From Zymoseptoria tritici IPO323 (Eukaryota > Ascomycota > Dothideomycetes > Mycosphaerellales > Mycosphaerellaceae): a stretch of 64,000 nt of DNA. The notes beneath the pieces were generated by a model, which was given only the letters and a program-made list of their open reading frames with translations, ran no database searches and was not told the DNA's origin. Shown here piece by piece: positions 1 to 9,194 of this stretch. Each line of letters begins with the position of its first letter. Position 1 is the stretch's first letter. The DNA lies in assembly GCF_000219625.1 (NCBI RefSeq), contig NC_018210.1, forward strand, positions 1,240,001-1,304,000. The letters are read 5' to 3'. Made by a program: the position numbers and the translations under genes.

Positions 1-1358
1 GGAATCCGGCTCGAGATCGACGTATGCTGCTGCTTTAGCTGTGCTATTTTTGTTCACTCGTCGATCGAGTTACTGAGTCGCAAAGAAGTCCTTCGAAGAA
101 AAGCCGGTGGTCGGTCACTGTGTGATCTTCGTACAGCGTGGCAGCGTAGCATCGGCTCCGAGCACGGCCATGGCTCTGAGGTGACTTCATACCAGCTGCC
201 ATGAATAGCATTTTGCAGCGCGCCAAATCTCTGTAAGCTTTTCGAAGGATTCCGCTGGAGGAAGGATGATGCCACGCTATGCTATGATCTGGAGCAAACT
301 TTTAATGTAACACCGGGCCTGAATCCTGCATGAATTCTTCCGTGCATCAACACGAGAAACTCGCAGTGCTTCTACTTGAGCAATGGACCTGTGGCGGTGA
401 GAGGCATCCCACCGGGATTCGTCATCACAACTTGAAGTGGCCGTGAAAGCCTCGGAGCCCTCCAAAGCCGGACTTGCAGCGACGAACGCTTTGGTCAGCA
501 ATATCCACCTCGAAGGGCCAGCATGGAGGCCAGGTTCTCATCACCAGTCGTCCCTTCTACTCGGCCGGCAGCTGCCTTTATGCTGTGTTGCGTCCTTGGA
601 ACCTAAGCTCTGGAATGGCTAAGAGACTCGCCTTTGTCTGACCGCGTAGCAAGTCTATTCGTATATGTCGCCTGCTTCTTCTGCATACACACAAGCCACT
701 ATCCCTTGGGGACCGATACGATGAATGCAGTCGAGGGGTCCATCATCCTTGCAATTGGAGTTGCGAGCCAGCGGTTGTGCGTCTTCTTCGGGTGCAGCTG
801 GACGGCGCACATCCAATATCTCTTAGCAACAGTGGCTCTGTTTGTTGGAGCAGTGAGGCCTTTCGAGAGGTATAGGCGTAGTTGTAGCACGACGGGAGAA
901 GGCTGCTAGGCACACAAAACACCGGAAGCTGGCCAAAGAAGAGGCTCGCTCAGGTGTCAACATCCATCAGAGACCACATGGCAGGAGGAGGACTGTTGAT
1001 GGTCAGATCGAATGGACGCGAGTGACGGCACTGCGACATCTGCCTGATGATGGTGTGAGTTTTGTTGAAGGACACAAAATGTATTCAAGTTCATGGTTCT
1101 GCCACCTCATCCGCGATACCTTCTTCTGGTCGATAGTAAAGTACTCACTCGAGTCGAACAGTACCTCAACCTTGCATTGGAGGCGAGTGACAAATGTAGA
1201 TAATTTGCGCGTGTCTAACACTGATGACATCCATGGATGTCCCGAAAGTGAGGCCAAAATAAGCTTTTTGTACGTGAGGCAATCGCGCTCGTGTCTGGAC
1301 AAACCGCGTCTCCCAAGCATCGAGACATTTTGCCCCGCTACATCAACACACTTCCGCA
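1..1358. other. Intergenic, no supported gene
   Basis: No reading frame here looks like a protein. The open frames are short, overlap on both strands and have no recognisable motif. The last few hundred bases before 1359 are the likely promoter and leader of the RAD18 gene. Confidence 0.6.
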
Positions 1359-2972
1359 ATGGACGACGGCTACGATGTGCCTGACGCCACAGACTGGCTC
1401 GAGACGCCTCTCAAGGACTTTGCCAGCCTAGAAACCGCACTTCACTGCCAAATATGCAAGGAGTTCTACGACACACCGATGATCACATCATGCAACCATA
1501 CTTTCTGTTCGAAGTGCATACGAACCTCACTTTCTGCGGATGGGAAGTGTCCAGCGTGTCGAGGTCCAGATCAAGCAAGCAAGTTGCGCAATAATTGGGC
1601 GGTGCAAGAGGTGGTGTCGACATTCATCACAGCAAGGCCGGCAGCTTTACAGGTGGCGAGGAAGGCACTGGAAGAGGAAGGCCAGAAGAAGTCTGGGAAG
1701 CGAAAACGACCAGTCGTCCTGGACTCAGAAGATCTCGTCGAGGTAGAGGGCCCGGCTCGAGCAACAAGAAGCAAGAGCAGGCGCATTGCGGCATCACAAG
1801 AATCACATACGGAGGCTATCGAGATTGAGGACAGCGAGGATGGGGAAGAGGACTACAGATCCGGCACGCCGGCGGACGATGGCTTAGTCGCCTGCCCGCT
1901 CGAATGTGGGAAGCGCATGAAGGCTGAGGAGGTATTCTTGCATCTGGACAAATGCGAAGACGAGAAGAAGCAGCGAAGCAAGAAAGCGTCCCAGCCTTCT
2001 GTGAAAGCGTTTGGGGCCACGCGGCCGCCGTCAAGTCAGGATACACGACCTCAAGATCGCATCAATGAGCTCAATTACTCTATGCTCAAGGAGACTGCAT
2101 TGACAAAGAAGCTCAAAGATGCGGGGATCCCTAGTTGGGGTGCCAGACAGGGCATGATCAGTCGACATCGAGAATGGGTGAACATATGGAACGCAAATTG
2201 CGATTCTACACGACCTCGGACGAAACGGGAGCTACTACACGATCTCGACGTATGGGAGCGCACACAGGGTGGGAAAGCACCGACCGCCCAGGGTTTGAGC
2301 AGCAGCATCATGCGAAAGGATTTCGACGGCGATGCATACTCCAAGCGGCACCATGACGAGTTCAGCAGGCTGATAGCGGACGCAAAACGCAAGAAAGCAG
2401 TTCCAGCGCCAGATCCAGCTGTTTCGAAAGGGATAGACGAGTCCGAGATGTCAGTGGACGGCAATGCCGATGCACAGCAAGTCTCCACGCCATTGCGTCG
2501 ACCGAATGGAGGAACTGACGCCGGTACGGACGACGACGTATCGATGCCGTACGCTGACGATCCAGAGGCCCTGTCAGCGGTACGCAAAAAGGTGCAGGTT
2601 GTGGACCTGGATCCATCCAGCGAGCCAATTTCGAATGCAGATTTCACGAATGCACAAGCAATGCCTACGACCTCCCAGAACAAGTCACTTCGGCCGCAAG
2701 AGGAGCCTCCAAGTATGTTCAACGCGAAAGTCGAGCCTCCCGGAAAATCGGGATTCGAGAGCAATCCTACTTTCGAGGCGCCATCTTCATCGCAGCCATC
2801 TGCGCATCGACTGGAACATCGCTCTAGTCAAGATGAGCATAGCATGCGTACGCAGCCCCGCGCTATTCCCACGCACCTTCAGATGAACGAGACAAAGAAG
2901 GTGCCCATGTTCCAAGTGCCGGAGCAGCCATTGTCGGATCTCGACGGTGGCTCCACCAGTGTGGGCTCATGA
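1359..2972 (+). CDS. RAD18: RAD18-type postreplication repair E3 ubiquitin ligase
   Basis: Single-exon gene, 537 aa. RAD18 works with the E2 Rad6 in the nucleus to monoubiquitinate PCNA at stalled forks, which opens translesion synthesis. Seen here: a C3HC4 RING finger at residues 30-67 (C30, C33, C45, H47, C50, C53, C64, C67), a UBZ-type zinc finger (C179, C183, H195, C199), and a SAP DNA-binding helix pair at about 239-275 (LNYSMLKETALTKKLKDAGI). This RING-UBZ-SAP order is diagnostic for the family. A region at about 290-360 rich in Arg/Lys and aromatic residues would match the Rad6-binding part. The last 170 residues are Ser/Pro-rich and look disordered. Length is usual for fungal RAD18. 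The start is the first ATG in frame, only 11 residues before the conserved segment leading into the RING. Confidence 0.93.
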   Translation: MDDGYDVPDATDWLETPLKDFASLETALHCQICKEFYDTPMITSCNHTFCSKCIRTSLSADGKCPACRGPDQASKLRNNWAVQEVVSTFITARPAALQVARKALEEEGQKKSGKRKRPVVLDSEDLVEVEGPARATRSKSRRIAASQESHTEAIEIEDSEDGEEDYRSGTPADDGLVACPLECGKRMKAEEVFLHLDKCEDEKKQRSKKASQPSVKAFGATRPPSSQDTRPQDRINELNYSMLKETALTKKLKDAGIPSWGARQGMISRHREWVNIWNANCDSTRPRTKRELLHDLDVWERTQGGKAPTAQGLSSSIMRKDFDGDAYSKRHHDEFSRLIADAKRKKAVPAPDPAVSKGIDESEMSVDGNADAQQVSTPLRRPNGGTDAGTDDDVSMPYADDPEALSAVRKKVQVVDLDPSSEPISNADFTNAQAMPTTSQNKSLRPQEEPPSMFNAKVEPPGKSGFESNPTFEAPSSSQPSAHRLEHRSSQDEHSMRTQPRAIPTHLQMNETKKVPMFQVPEQPLSDLDGGSTSVGS

Positions 2973-3627
2973 AGATATTCTAGCAAGAGGAAAGGAGTGG
3001 ACCAGTCACTTCGCCTGTCAGCAGACTGAAGATGGCTGTCTCGAGAGACAGGCTTCGGCAAACACTTAATGTAAATAGTATCGCAAGCGAACAGCGATAT
3101 GATGAGAATGCTCAACAACACGCACGCCCTGAGCGTTCATGATCACACATTGCTATCAAGCTCTGCTCAACATGGCACCGTATCTACCTCCCATCGTCTT
3201 GACTTCCCTCGACTCCGACAGCGATACACTCCGACGCAGTCACCACCATTCTTCGCAATATTGACGGCTGAGAACTTCATTATCGTCCAGCCTTCTGATC
3301 CTACTGATCATCCAAAGTTGTCACAGCCTGGCAACGGTGGCAAATGGACAGCTCAACGCCGCAGGCTGCAGCGAAGTATCGTTCCAACGTCACCGCCCAA
3401 AGCGCCCGCAGCCCTGTCTAGATTACTCACGTACTGCCGAAGGCCGTCGGCGAGCACTGCGGTCTGCTGCTTACACGATGGCGTTGTTGATGCTCAAGCA
3501 CAGCTCCCATTGTCTGGTGGGACCGAAGCTCTCACTTGCGGAATGTCCATCGGTTGAGCTTTCCCGGCCGACAGCACACAACTTGCTGTCCTCGTTCGTA
3601 CCTGGCGGGTCCATGATCGCAAAGCTC
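2973..3627. other. Intergenic between convergent RAD18 and NBP35
   Basis: Shared 3' region of two convergent genes. Plus-strand open frames from about 3099 to 3822 partly lie antisense to NBP35 and show no domain. No separate gene is supported. Confidence 0.5.
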
Positions 3628-4659
3628 TCAATCCTCTGCCAGTATTTGATCCGCCGGAACACCAATCTCGGCACCCACTGCCCTCACGACATCCTTGAGT
3701 GCCTTGCAAGCGGGCGAATCGCCAAAGTTGTCGAAAAAGCTCTCACCATAATCACAAGCCATACCGATCCTCGGATCCAGTGGCACCGCACCAAGAAATG
3801 GAATGCCCGTGTCCTTCGCTAGTTTCCGTCCGCCACCAGTCGTTGCACGGAAGATTTCCGACTGGTGTGTGCACTTTGGACAGACGAATCCGCTCATGTT
3901 CTCGACCAGTCCGAGTACTCGGATCCCGGCTTTGCGGCAGAAGTCGATTTCCTTGCGCACGTCCAGCAGACTGACTTCTTGCGGTGTGGTCACGATCACG
4001 GCTCCGTCGACACCGGATTCTTTGAGGTAGCTGTTCACGCTGAGGTGCTCGTCGGATGTGCCGGGAGGTGTGTCAACGAATAGATAGTCCATCTCTCCCC
4101 ACTCCACGTCCTTGAGAAATTGCTTGATAAGTCCATTCTTCTTCGGTCCTCTCCAAATGACCGCATCATCTCGATTCGGCAGCATAAACTGCACACTCAT
4201 CACGCCCAGATTGTCGCTGACCCAAACCGGCTCCCATCCCGTATTGGTGACATGAATCGTCTCAGCCTCAACGCCCATCATCTTCGGAATGCTGGGTCCA
4301 CAGATATCCGTGTCCATTATACCGACCATGTTCTCGGGATTACTCGCAAACGCATGTGCGAGCATAGTGGTGAATGTGCTTTTGCCCACTCCGCCTTTGC
4401 CGCTCAGCACCAGAATTTTGTGCTTGACGCCGGCCAGTCGCTCTGTGATGACGGGAATGTCGGGATCGGGTCCTTTGGGCGCGGACGCGCATATGGCCTG
4501 GTTAGGACATCCCGCACATGCGTCTCCTTTGCCTGCATTTTGTGATTCTGGGCCTGGACAGTGCTCCGGTTCTGGTGCTACGAGGTTGGGAGCTTTCTTC
4601 AAGTTGGCCTCGAGGGCGTCATCTACATTTTGGATCGGTTCCTCCAAAGACGGCGCCAT
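3628..4659 (-). CDS. NBP35: Cytosolic Fe-S cluster assembly P-loop NTPase NBP35
   Basis: Single exon, 343 aa. NBP35 and CFD1 form the cytosolic scaffold on which [4Fe-4S] clusters are built for cytosolic and nuclear proteins. The N-terminal four-cysteine motif that separates NBP35 from CFD1 is present (C34, C48, C51, C57). The deviant Walker A motif GKGGVGKST lies at 87-95, the switch region reads [10 protein letters not shown] at 116-125, and [11 protein letters not shown] follows at 196-206. The bridging C-x-x-C is C260/C263 in FVCPKCTH. No key residue is missing and the length is normal. It is divergent from a radical-SAM gene that starts 247 bp away, itself a likely [4Fe-4S] enzyme. Confidence 0.96.
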   Translation of the reverse strand: MAPSLEEPIQNVDDALEANLKKAPNLVAPEPEHCPGPESQNAGKGDACAGCPNQAICASAPKGPDPDIPVITERLAGVKHKILVLSGKGGVGKSTFTTMLAHAFASNPENMVGIMDTDICGPSIPKMMGVEAETIHVTNTGWEPVWVSDNLGVMSVQFMLPNRDDAVIWRGPKKNGLIKQFLKDVEWGEMDYLFVDTPPGTSDEHLSVNSYLKESGVDGAVIVTTPQEVSLLDVRKEIDFCRKAGIRVLGLVENMSGFVCPKCTHQSEIFRATTGGGRKLAKDTGIPFLGAVPLDPRIGMACDYGESFFDNFGDSPACKALKDVVRAVGAEIGVPADQILAED

Positions 4660-4906
4660 GACTTGTCAAGCAACCGCGAGCTGTTCGTCGGATGAGGTTG
4701 ATATTGTTTAGTCGAAGTAGTGGAAGAAGTGTTGCTGATCTGCTATGTACTGAAGTGCTTGGTAATCGGTCGTAATCGGCCGAAATCGCCACTGGCCCCC
4801 ACATTATCCCAACCAGAATCTAGATCTCTCCCATCTCCCCCTCTCTCCCGTAGCTTCACATGGAACATAAAGACATCACCCTGGCCTCCCTTGATCGCAC
4901 GGCATC
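4660..4906. promoter_or_regulatory. Bidirectional promoter, NBP35 / radical-SAM gene
   Basis: Only 247 bp separate the two divergent start codons, so both genes must draw on the same upstream DNA. A CT-rich run at about 4820-4855 lies just upstream of the plus-strand ATG, a common fungal promoter or leader feature. No specific factor site was identified. Confidence 0.5.
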
Positions 4907-6139
4907 ATGCTTTCCTGTGTAGCGCGGTTCGCCCGCACAACTGTCAAGTCGAGCAAGGGCAGCACATGCGTCGCTCAAAGTCGGTTCAAGTCGCACCTGG
5001 CTCCACCCTGGCTCCTCGATGATTACATTCCTCGATACCAACTTCTCACAAGTGTTCAAGAGTCCAAGAAACGCGCGTCTGCGTATGCTCATCTTCGCGA
5101 GTGTAACCTGTGTCCCAGACTTTGCGGTGTCAACAGGTATGAGAAGCGAGGGACTTGCCTGATAGGTATGTGTTGCAAGACGAGTCTTGCATTCTGTGCT
5201 TGAGTGTCGCGGCAACCATGGTCAATAGATTGACGCAGAGCAGGAGCTGATGTGTCTGTGAACACCATCGCACCGCATTTCGGTGAGGAGCCTTGTGTCC
5301 AAGGTCATCACGGCAGCGGATCTGTCTTCTTCTCGGGCTGCAATCTTCGATGTGTGTTTTGTCAAAACCATGACATTGCTCATCAACAGAACGGTTTCGA
5401 CTTGACACCCGAACAACTCGGCGATTGGTATGTCAAGCTGCAAGACGTAGGCAATGTGCACAATATTAACCTCGTCACGCCTGAGCACGTTGTTCCACAA
5501 GTGGCTCTCTCCATACTTCATGCCAAAGACCGAGGCTTGAAGGTTCCAGTCATCTATAACACATCTTCTTTCGACTCGCTAGAGTCCATAAGGCTCATGG
5601 ATGGTCTGGTGGACATCTACCTGGCCGACTTCAAAGTTTGGAATCCTGCTACGTCGAAACGATTGTTGAAAGCCGACAACTATGCCGATGTTGCGAAGGA
5701 GTCCATACAAGCAATGCACGCGCAAGTCGGCGACCTTTGCTTTACCTCGGACGGAATCGCAAAGAAGGGCGTTCTAGTTAGACACTTGGTCATGCCGGGT
5801 CTCGAAGAGGAAGGCAAGCACATTGTACGTTGGTTGGCCGAGAACGTCTCCAAAGATTTATACATCCACGTTATGGAGCAATACCATCCACGGGCGCACG
5901 TTGGCAAAGACCGAAGACAAACACGGTCCGGTCGTGCGAAGGACATCTTGTCGCAAACGGTAGAACCAGGCGGGTCGAAAGCTAACGCCATCGTGGAAAA
6001 CCAGATCAAAAGATATCAGGACATTAACAGAGCTGTCAAGCCGGAAGAGGTCGATGGCGTCAAGAGTGTCGCAGTAAAATGTGGCCTCCGCGTGCTAGAG
6101 GCTGATGAGGCTGCAGAATCGTCCGCGTGGCGATTGTGA
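4907..6139 (+). CDS. PflA-like radical SAM protein, probably mitochondrial
   Basis: Two exons, 4907-5165 and 5244-6139, with a 78-nt GTATGT..CAG intron; 384 aa. The protein belongs to the radical SAM group related to pyruvate-formate-lyase activating enzyme. Its substrate is not known to me. Seen here: an N-terminal cysteine cluster ECNLCPRLCGV (about 66-74) plus C84, typical of the PflA-related subgroup, and the cluster-binding C-x3-C-x2-C at C119, C123, C126 (SGCNLRCVFCQN). Splicing gives the continuous conserved segment around CLIGADVSVNTIAPHFGE. Residues 1-30 are basic and Ser/Thr-rich with almost no acid, which suggests a mitochondrial presequence. The conserved cysteines appear intact. 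It shares a promoter region with NBP35. Confidence 0.85.
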
Positions 6140-6916
6140 AGCGAAATGACCTCGTTTGGGACGCAGTACATTCTCTTTACATGCGACGCAAATGCCGACA
6201 ATGGTGGTCTGGACCGATCTCGGCTGGTGTGGCACAAGATTTGTGACGAGGCGAGATGACAGCGCTTACCGTGGTGCGTTTCATGCGCTGCAGATGCAGC
6301 ATCCCCGATTGAGGTTCTGTCTCCACATGATTCGGGAGCCGACTTGACGGATATGACGATGTGGACTTCCCTTCTTGAGCGCATGGCACTTTCAGGACCC
6401 ATCGACCGGATTTGCTCGAGTCTCTTTGTTGCGTGGGCGGCGCACCCGAGAGTTCCCAGCGACCAGAAACCATCATGCCGTGTGTATTTTCCGGCGTGAA
6501 TATAGGAGGGAACAGGTCCAACGAGCTCGGGTCCATGTCACTTATACTCGGCGTCGGCATTCTTATGACTGGCTCTCTATGACTTCACAGAGCCGACAGG
6601 CCAGCCTTGAACATGCGGCGCTATCTTGTGTCGATGGCTGTCTTTGTTCGTTCACTTGGCGCGACTCAGATCGGGTCCGCAATTTCCGCGCGTCAAAGAA
6701 CCTCTTTCACGATGCATGGCCGCTCCCGCAGCTTCGTTCCGAGCGGACAGGGCTCATCTGACTTGCTTGTTGTGCTCAGGACTGCCCGCAAAGCACGCAT
6801 ATCAATCAAAAACAACTGTTTGCGCTCTTGCATGTCCGGCTCGTCGACCAGACTCATTCATCACTACGAGCCGGGCTCCTACATCCTCTTTGATATTCGC
6901 GACAACTGTGTGCGAA
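6140..6916. other. Intergenic; possible leader of downstream gene
   Basis: The reading frame of the next gene stays open from 6626, but the predicted residues before the ATG at 6917 are Cys/Arg/Ser-rich and do not resemble a conserved protein. I treat this stretch as promoter and leader. Confidence 0.45.
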
Positions 6917-7762
6917 ATGTCGGTATATCTGATGGGATCACACATGCTGGGCCTTCTGTACGAACAGCACCGTAACTACAATGACCAACTTGCACTGAAT
7001 CATCAGTCCCTTGGCAAACTCTACAGCAAACTCGCAAAAGCCGAAAAAGTACTTGCAGAGCAGAAAGATCCACCGATGAACAGGGTGAACAGAAAGAAGT
7101 GGCAGTATACCAAAGCTTTGACGAAGAAGAATATTGAAAACTTGGACTTTCGATCAACAATGCTCCAGGACAACATTCGACAATGCAACGATCTGATCGC
7201 TTCTGAGGAGCATCAAGGATCGTGTCGAACTGCCGAATCGGAATCGTGGTCGACCCATTATCCATCAACGCCCTATCCATTCTCGCCTTTCACCCCAGGG
7301 GCGTATTCGCACTGGCCTTCGATCTCCCAAGGATCATCCTCCACAGAGCAGGAGTGCCAGCCGCAATACTGGGACTTATCGATGATACCAGAGCGTCGGC
7401 CTCTCTCTCCGCATTCATCCTTGAACGATAGTGGCTATTACGAACCACCAGCCGTTGCGCTGAGAGTTGACGAGGATCCCAGCGGCGGGTCAACTCACGT
7501 TTATGCTCATGAGCTCATGTCACCCATGTTTGCCTCTACGAGATCTATTGCCGCCGCTGTTGAACCCGAGCGGAACAAAGTCTCCGAAGTTCGAGCACCA
7601 ACGTCGCCGACAAAGTCAGGCGCCAGTCAACACAAGCGATGTTTCTCGGCGGACAATCCCACTTCCTTTACAGCAGAGAGTCATGCTTCGACGCCATCGA
7701 AGAAACGAGGCGTCAGCGTTGGACCAGCAGCGACCTCTCCTGCAAGACAAGCCCGAGGCTGA
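6917..7762 (+). CDS. Conserved-looking hypothetical coiled-coil protein
   Basis: Single exon, 281 aa from the chosen ATG. I do not recognise a named family. The first 90 residues are the ordered part: a hydrophobic start (MSVYLMGSHMLGLLYEQ), then charged helical sequence with a heptad-like pattern (GKLYSKLAKAEKVLAEQ, then KKNIENLDFRSTMLQD), which suggests a coiled coil or helical hairpin. The rest is Ser/Pro-rich and low in complexity, with many SP/TP sites (for example TPYPFSP, TSPTKSG, ATSPARQ), so phosphorylation is plausible. An upstream in-frame ATG at 6626 would add 97 residues of unconvincing sequence, so I start at 6917. An unseen 5' exon cannot be excluded. Confidence 0.6.
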   Translation: MSVYLMGSHMLGLLYEQHRNYNDQLALNHQSLGKLYSKLAKAEKVLAEQKDPPMNRVNRKKWQYTKALTKKNIENLDFRSTMLQDNIRQCNDLIASEEHQGSCRTAESESWSTHYPSTPYPFSPFTPGAYSHWPSISQGSSSTEQECQPQYWDLSMIPERRPLSPHSSLNDSGYYEPPAVALRVDEDPSGGSTHVYAHELMSPMFASTRSIAAAVEPERNKVSEVRAPTSPTKSGASQHKRCFSADNPTSFTAESHASTPSKKRGVSVGPAATSPARQARG

Positions 7763-9194
7763 AATTTCTGGAGGGACGGATCGCAGGCTTTGTCTAAAAT
7801 TTGGTCATGGTAGATCCTGAATGCAAACCGATCTGTCATTATTGACCATCCCTGTCAGTGCATGACCGGCCTTTAGGCCGCCTTGGCACGAACGCCTTGT
7901 CTTTCTGCGATTGTTCTCCACTCTCACGTCCAGTGCATCAAAAGTCTACAAGGCACTCGAAATCAGCATAGCACGTCACAAGTAAGGTACATTCCTGTCG
8001 ATCGAACGGTGACCGTTGTGATGGCGGAAAGCCAGCTAGCGCTTTTTTAACGCCTGCCCAACGACACGTCACTTTTCCACCTCTTCCTTCACACTCACGC
8101 AGTGGCCTTTCACTTTACGATGCAAGTATCCGCTCCGAGCTCATCCGGTAACCGAATATTCTCCCGCTGATGATGGAAGGACATCAGACCCGGAGACCAG
8201 GATGCCACCCACCCGAGGACCGTTTCTTCTCATCTTTGTGCAACGTCGGCTGCAGGAGAGGCGCATACGTACCGCTGAGAGCGGACCCGGCGGCGTTTGC
8301 TCACATACTGACGCAGTAGTACGACCGGCCCGCTGTCACCGCTCGGCGGTCCGCCCTACTCAAGACTGCAATGATCGGAGCTTGACCGCATCGTAGATCA
8401 GATACATCCATGGAGTCCACCAGGTGCCTGGATCCCACATCCGCCGTTCCATCATCAGTGGGCGCGAATCCCCATTTCCGTATCTGTACCTCGTGCTGCG
8501 ATGGATCTGACGGATAGACGCAGGCCTGTGCTGTTCTGCATCTTCGCGATCCCGTCTGAAACCCTCGTGCTGCTGAACCCAGTCGGCATAGCGGCTCTGC
8601 GACACGATACGCTCACACAGGTCTCCATCGATGTCTCAAACTCACAATACATCCGCATTGTGCGTCTCGACTTGGACAGCTGCAGTGCGCAGCTCGTGTC
8701 CCTTGACGGAACAATGCGCCGCACTCTCCGGTCGGCTCGCGGTAAACTCGTGGACCACAAGCTTGGTGCCTCGTGGGTAACGCTTCTGTATACATGCAGT
8801 GGGTCTCGTCACAATTCCTCTGTTCCTTGGTTCCTTGGTACGCTTGACAGCCTCTCGATGAGCTCCACTTCTGCTCCGTGTTGCTGGTAATTTGGTATGC
8901 TACCTTAATTCTTCCTTGCCTGCAGACATCCCTGTCGTACATTGTAGCAAACCGTCAAGAGGGACAGTATATATCCTGTCTCGCGTCATCCGGAACATAC
9001 AGGACACAGAATTTATTGGTCGTCCGCAGACGACATCTAAAGGGCGAATTCGTCCCTCATTCTTTTTGCAATTCACGTCCTTCTTCGCTCCGTCACTCAT
9101 TACCCGTCTTGTTTGCCTCGAATAGAGTTGATTGCGTTTGAAGGAGCCATTCACGTCGCGTATCCTCGCCGCAAGATACATTCCGCCGTGCCAG
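7763..9194. other. Intergenic, no supported gene
   Basis: About 1.4 kb without a convincing reading frame. Open frames near 8500-8900 occur on both strands with no recognisable domain. The final part is the probable promoter of the transporter gene. A short inverted repeat (GGCCTTTAGGCC) at about 7868-7880 is the only local structure noticed. Confidence 0.5.

Noticed and set aside
3099..3822. Plus-strand open frames of 152 and 161 aa
   Set aside because: They overlap the 3' end of NBP35 on the other strand, have no motif and have a Ser/Pro/Arg/His-rich shadow composition.
8455..8942. Opposite-strand frames of 100-130 aa in the 7.8-9.2 kb gap
   Set aside because: Both strands are open together, no domain is visible, and no splice extension gives a conserved protein.
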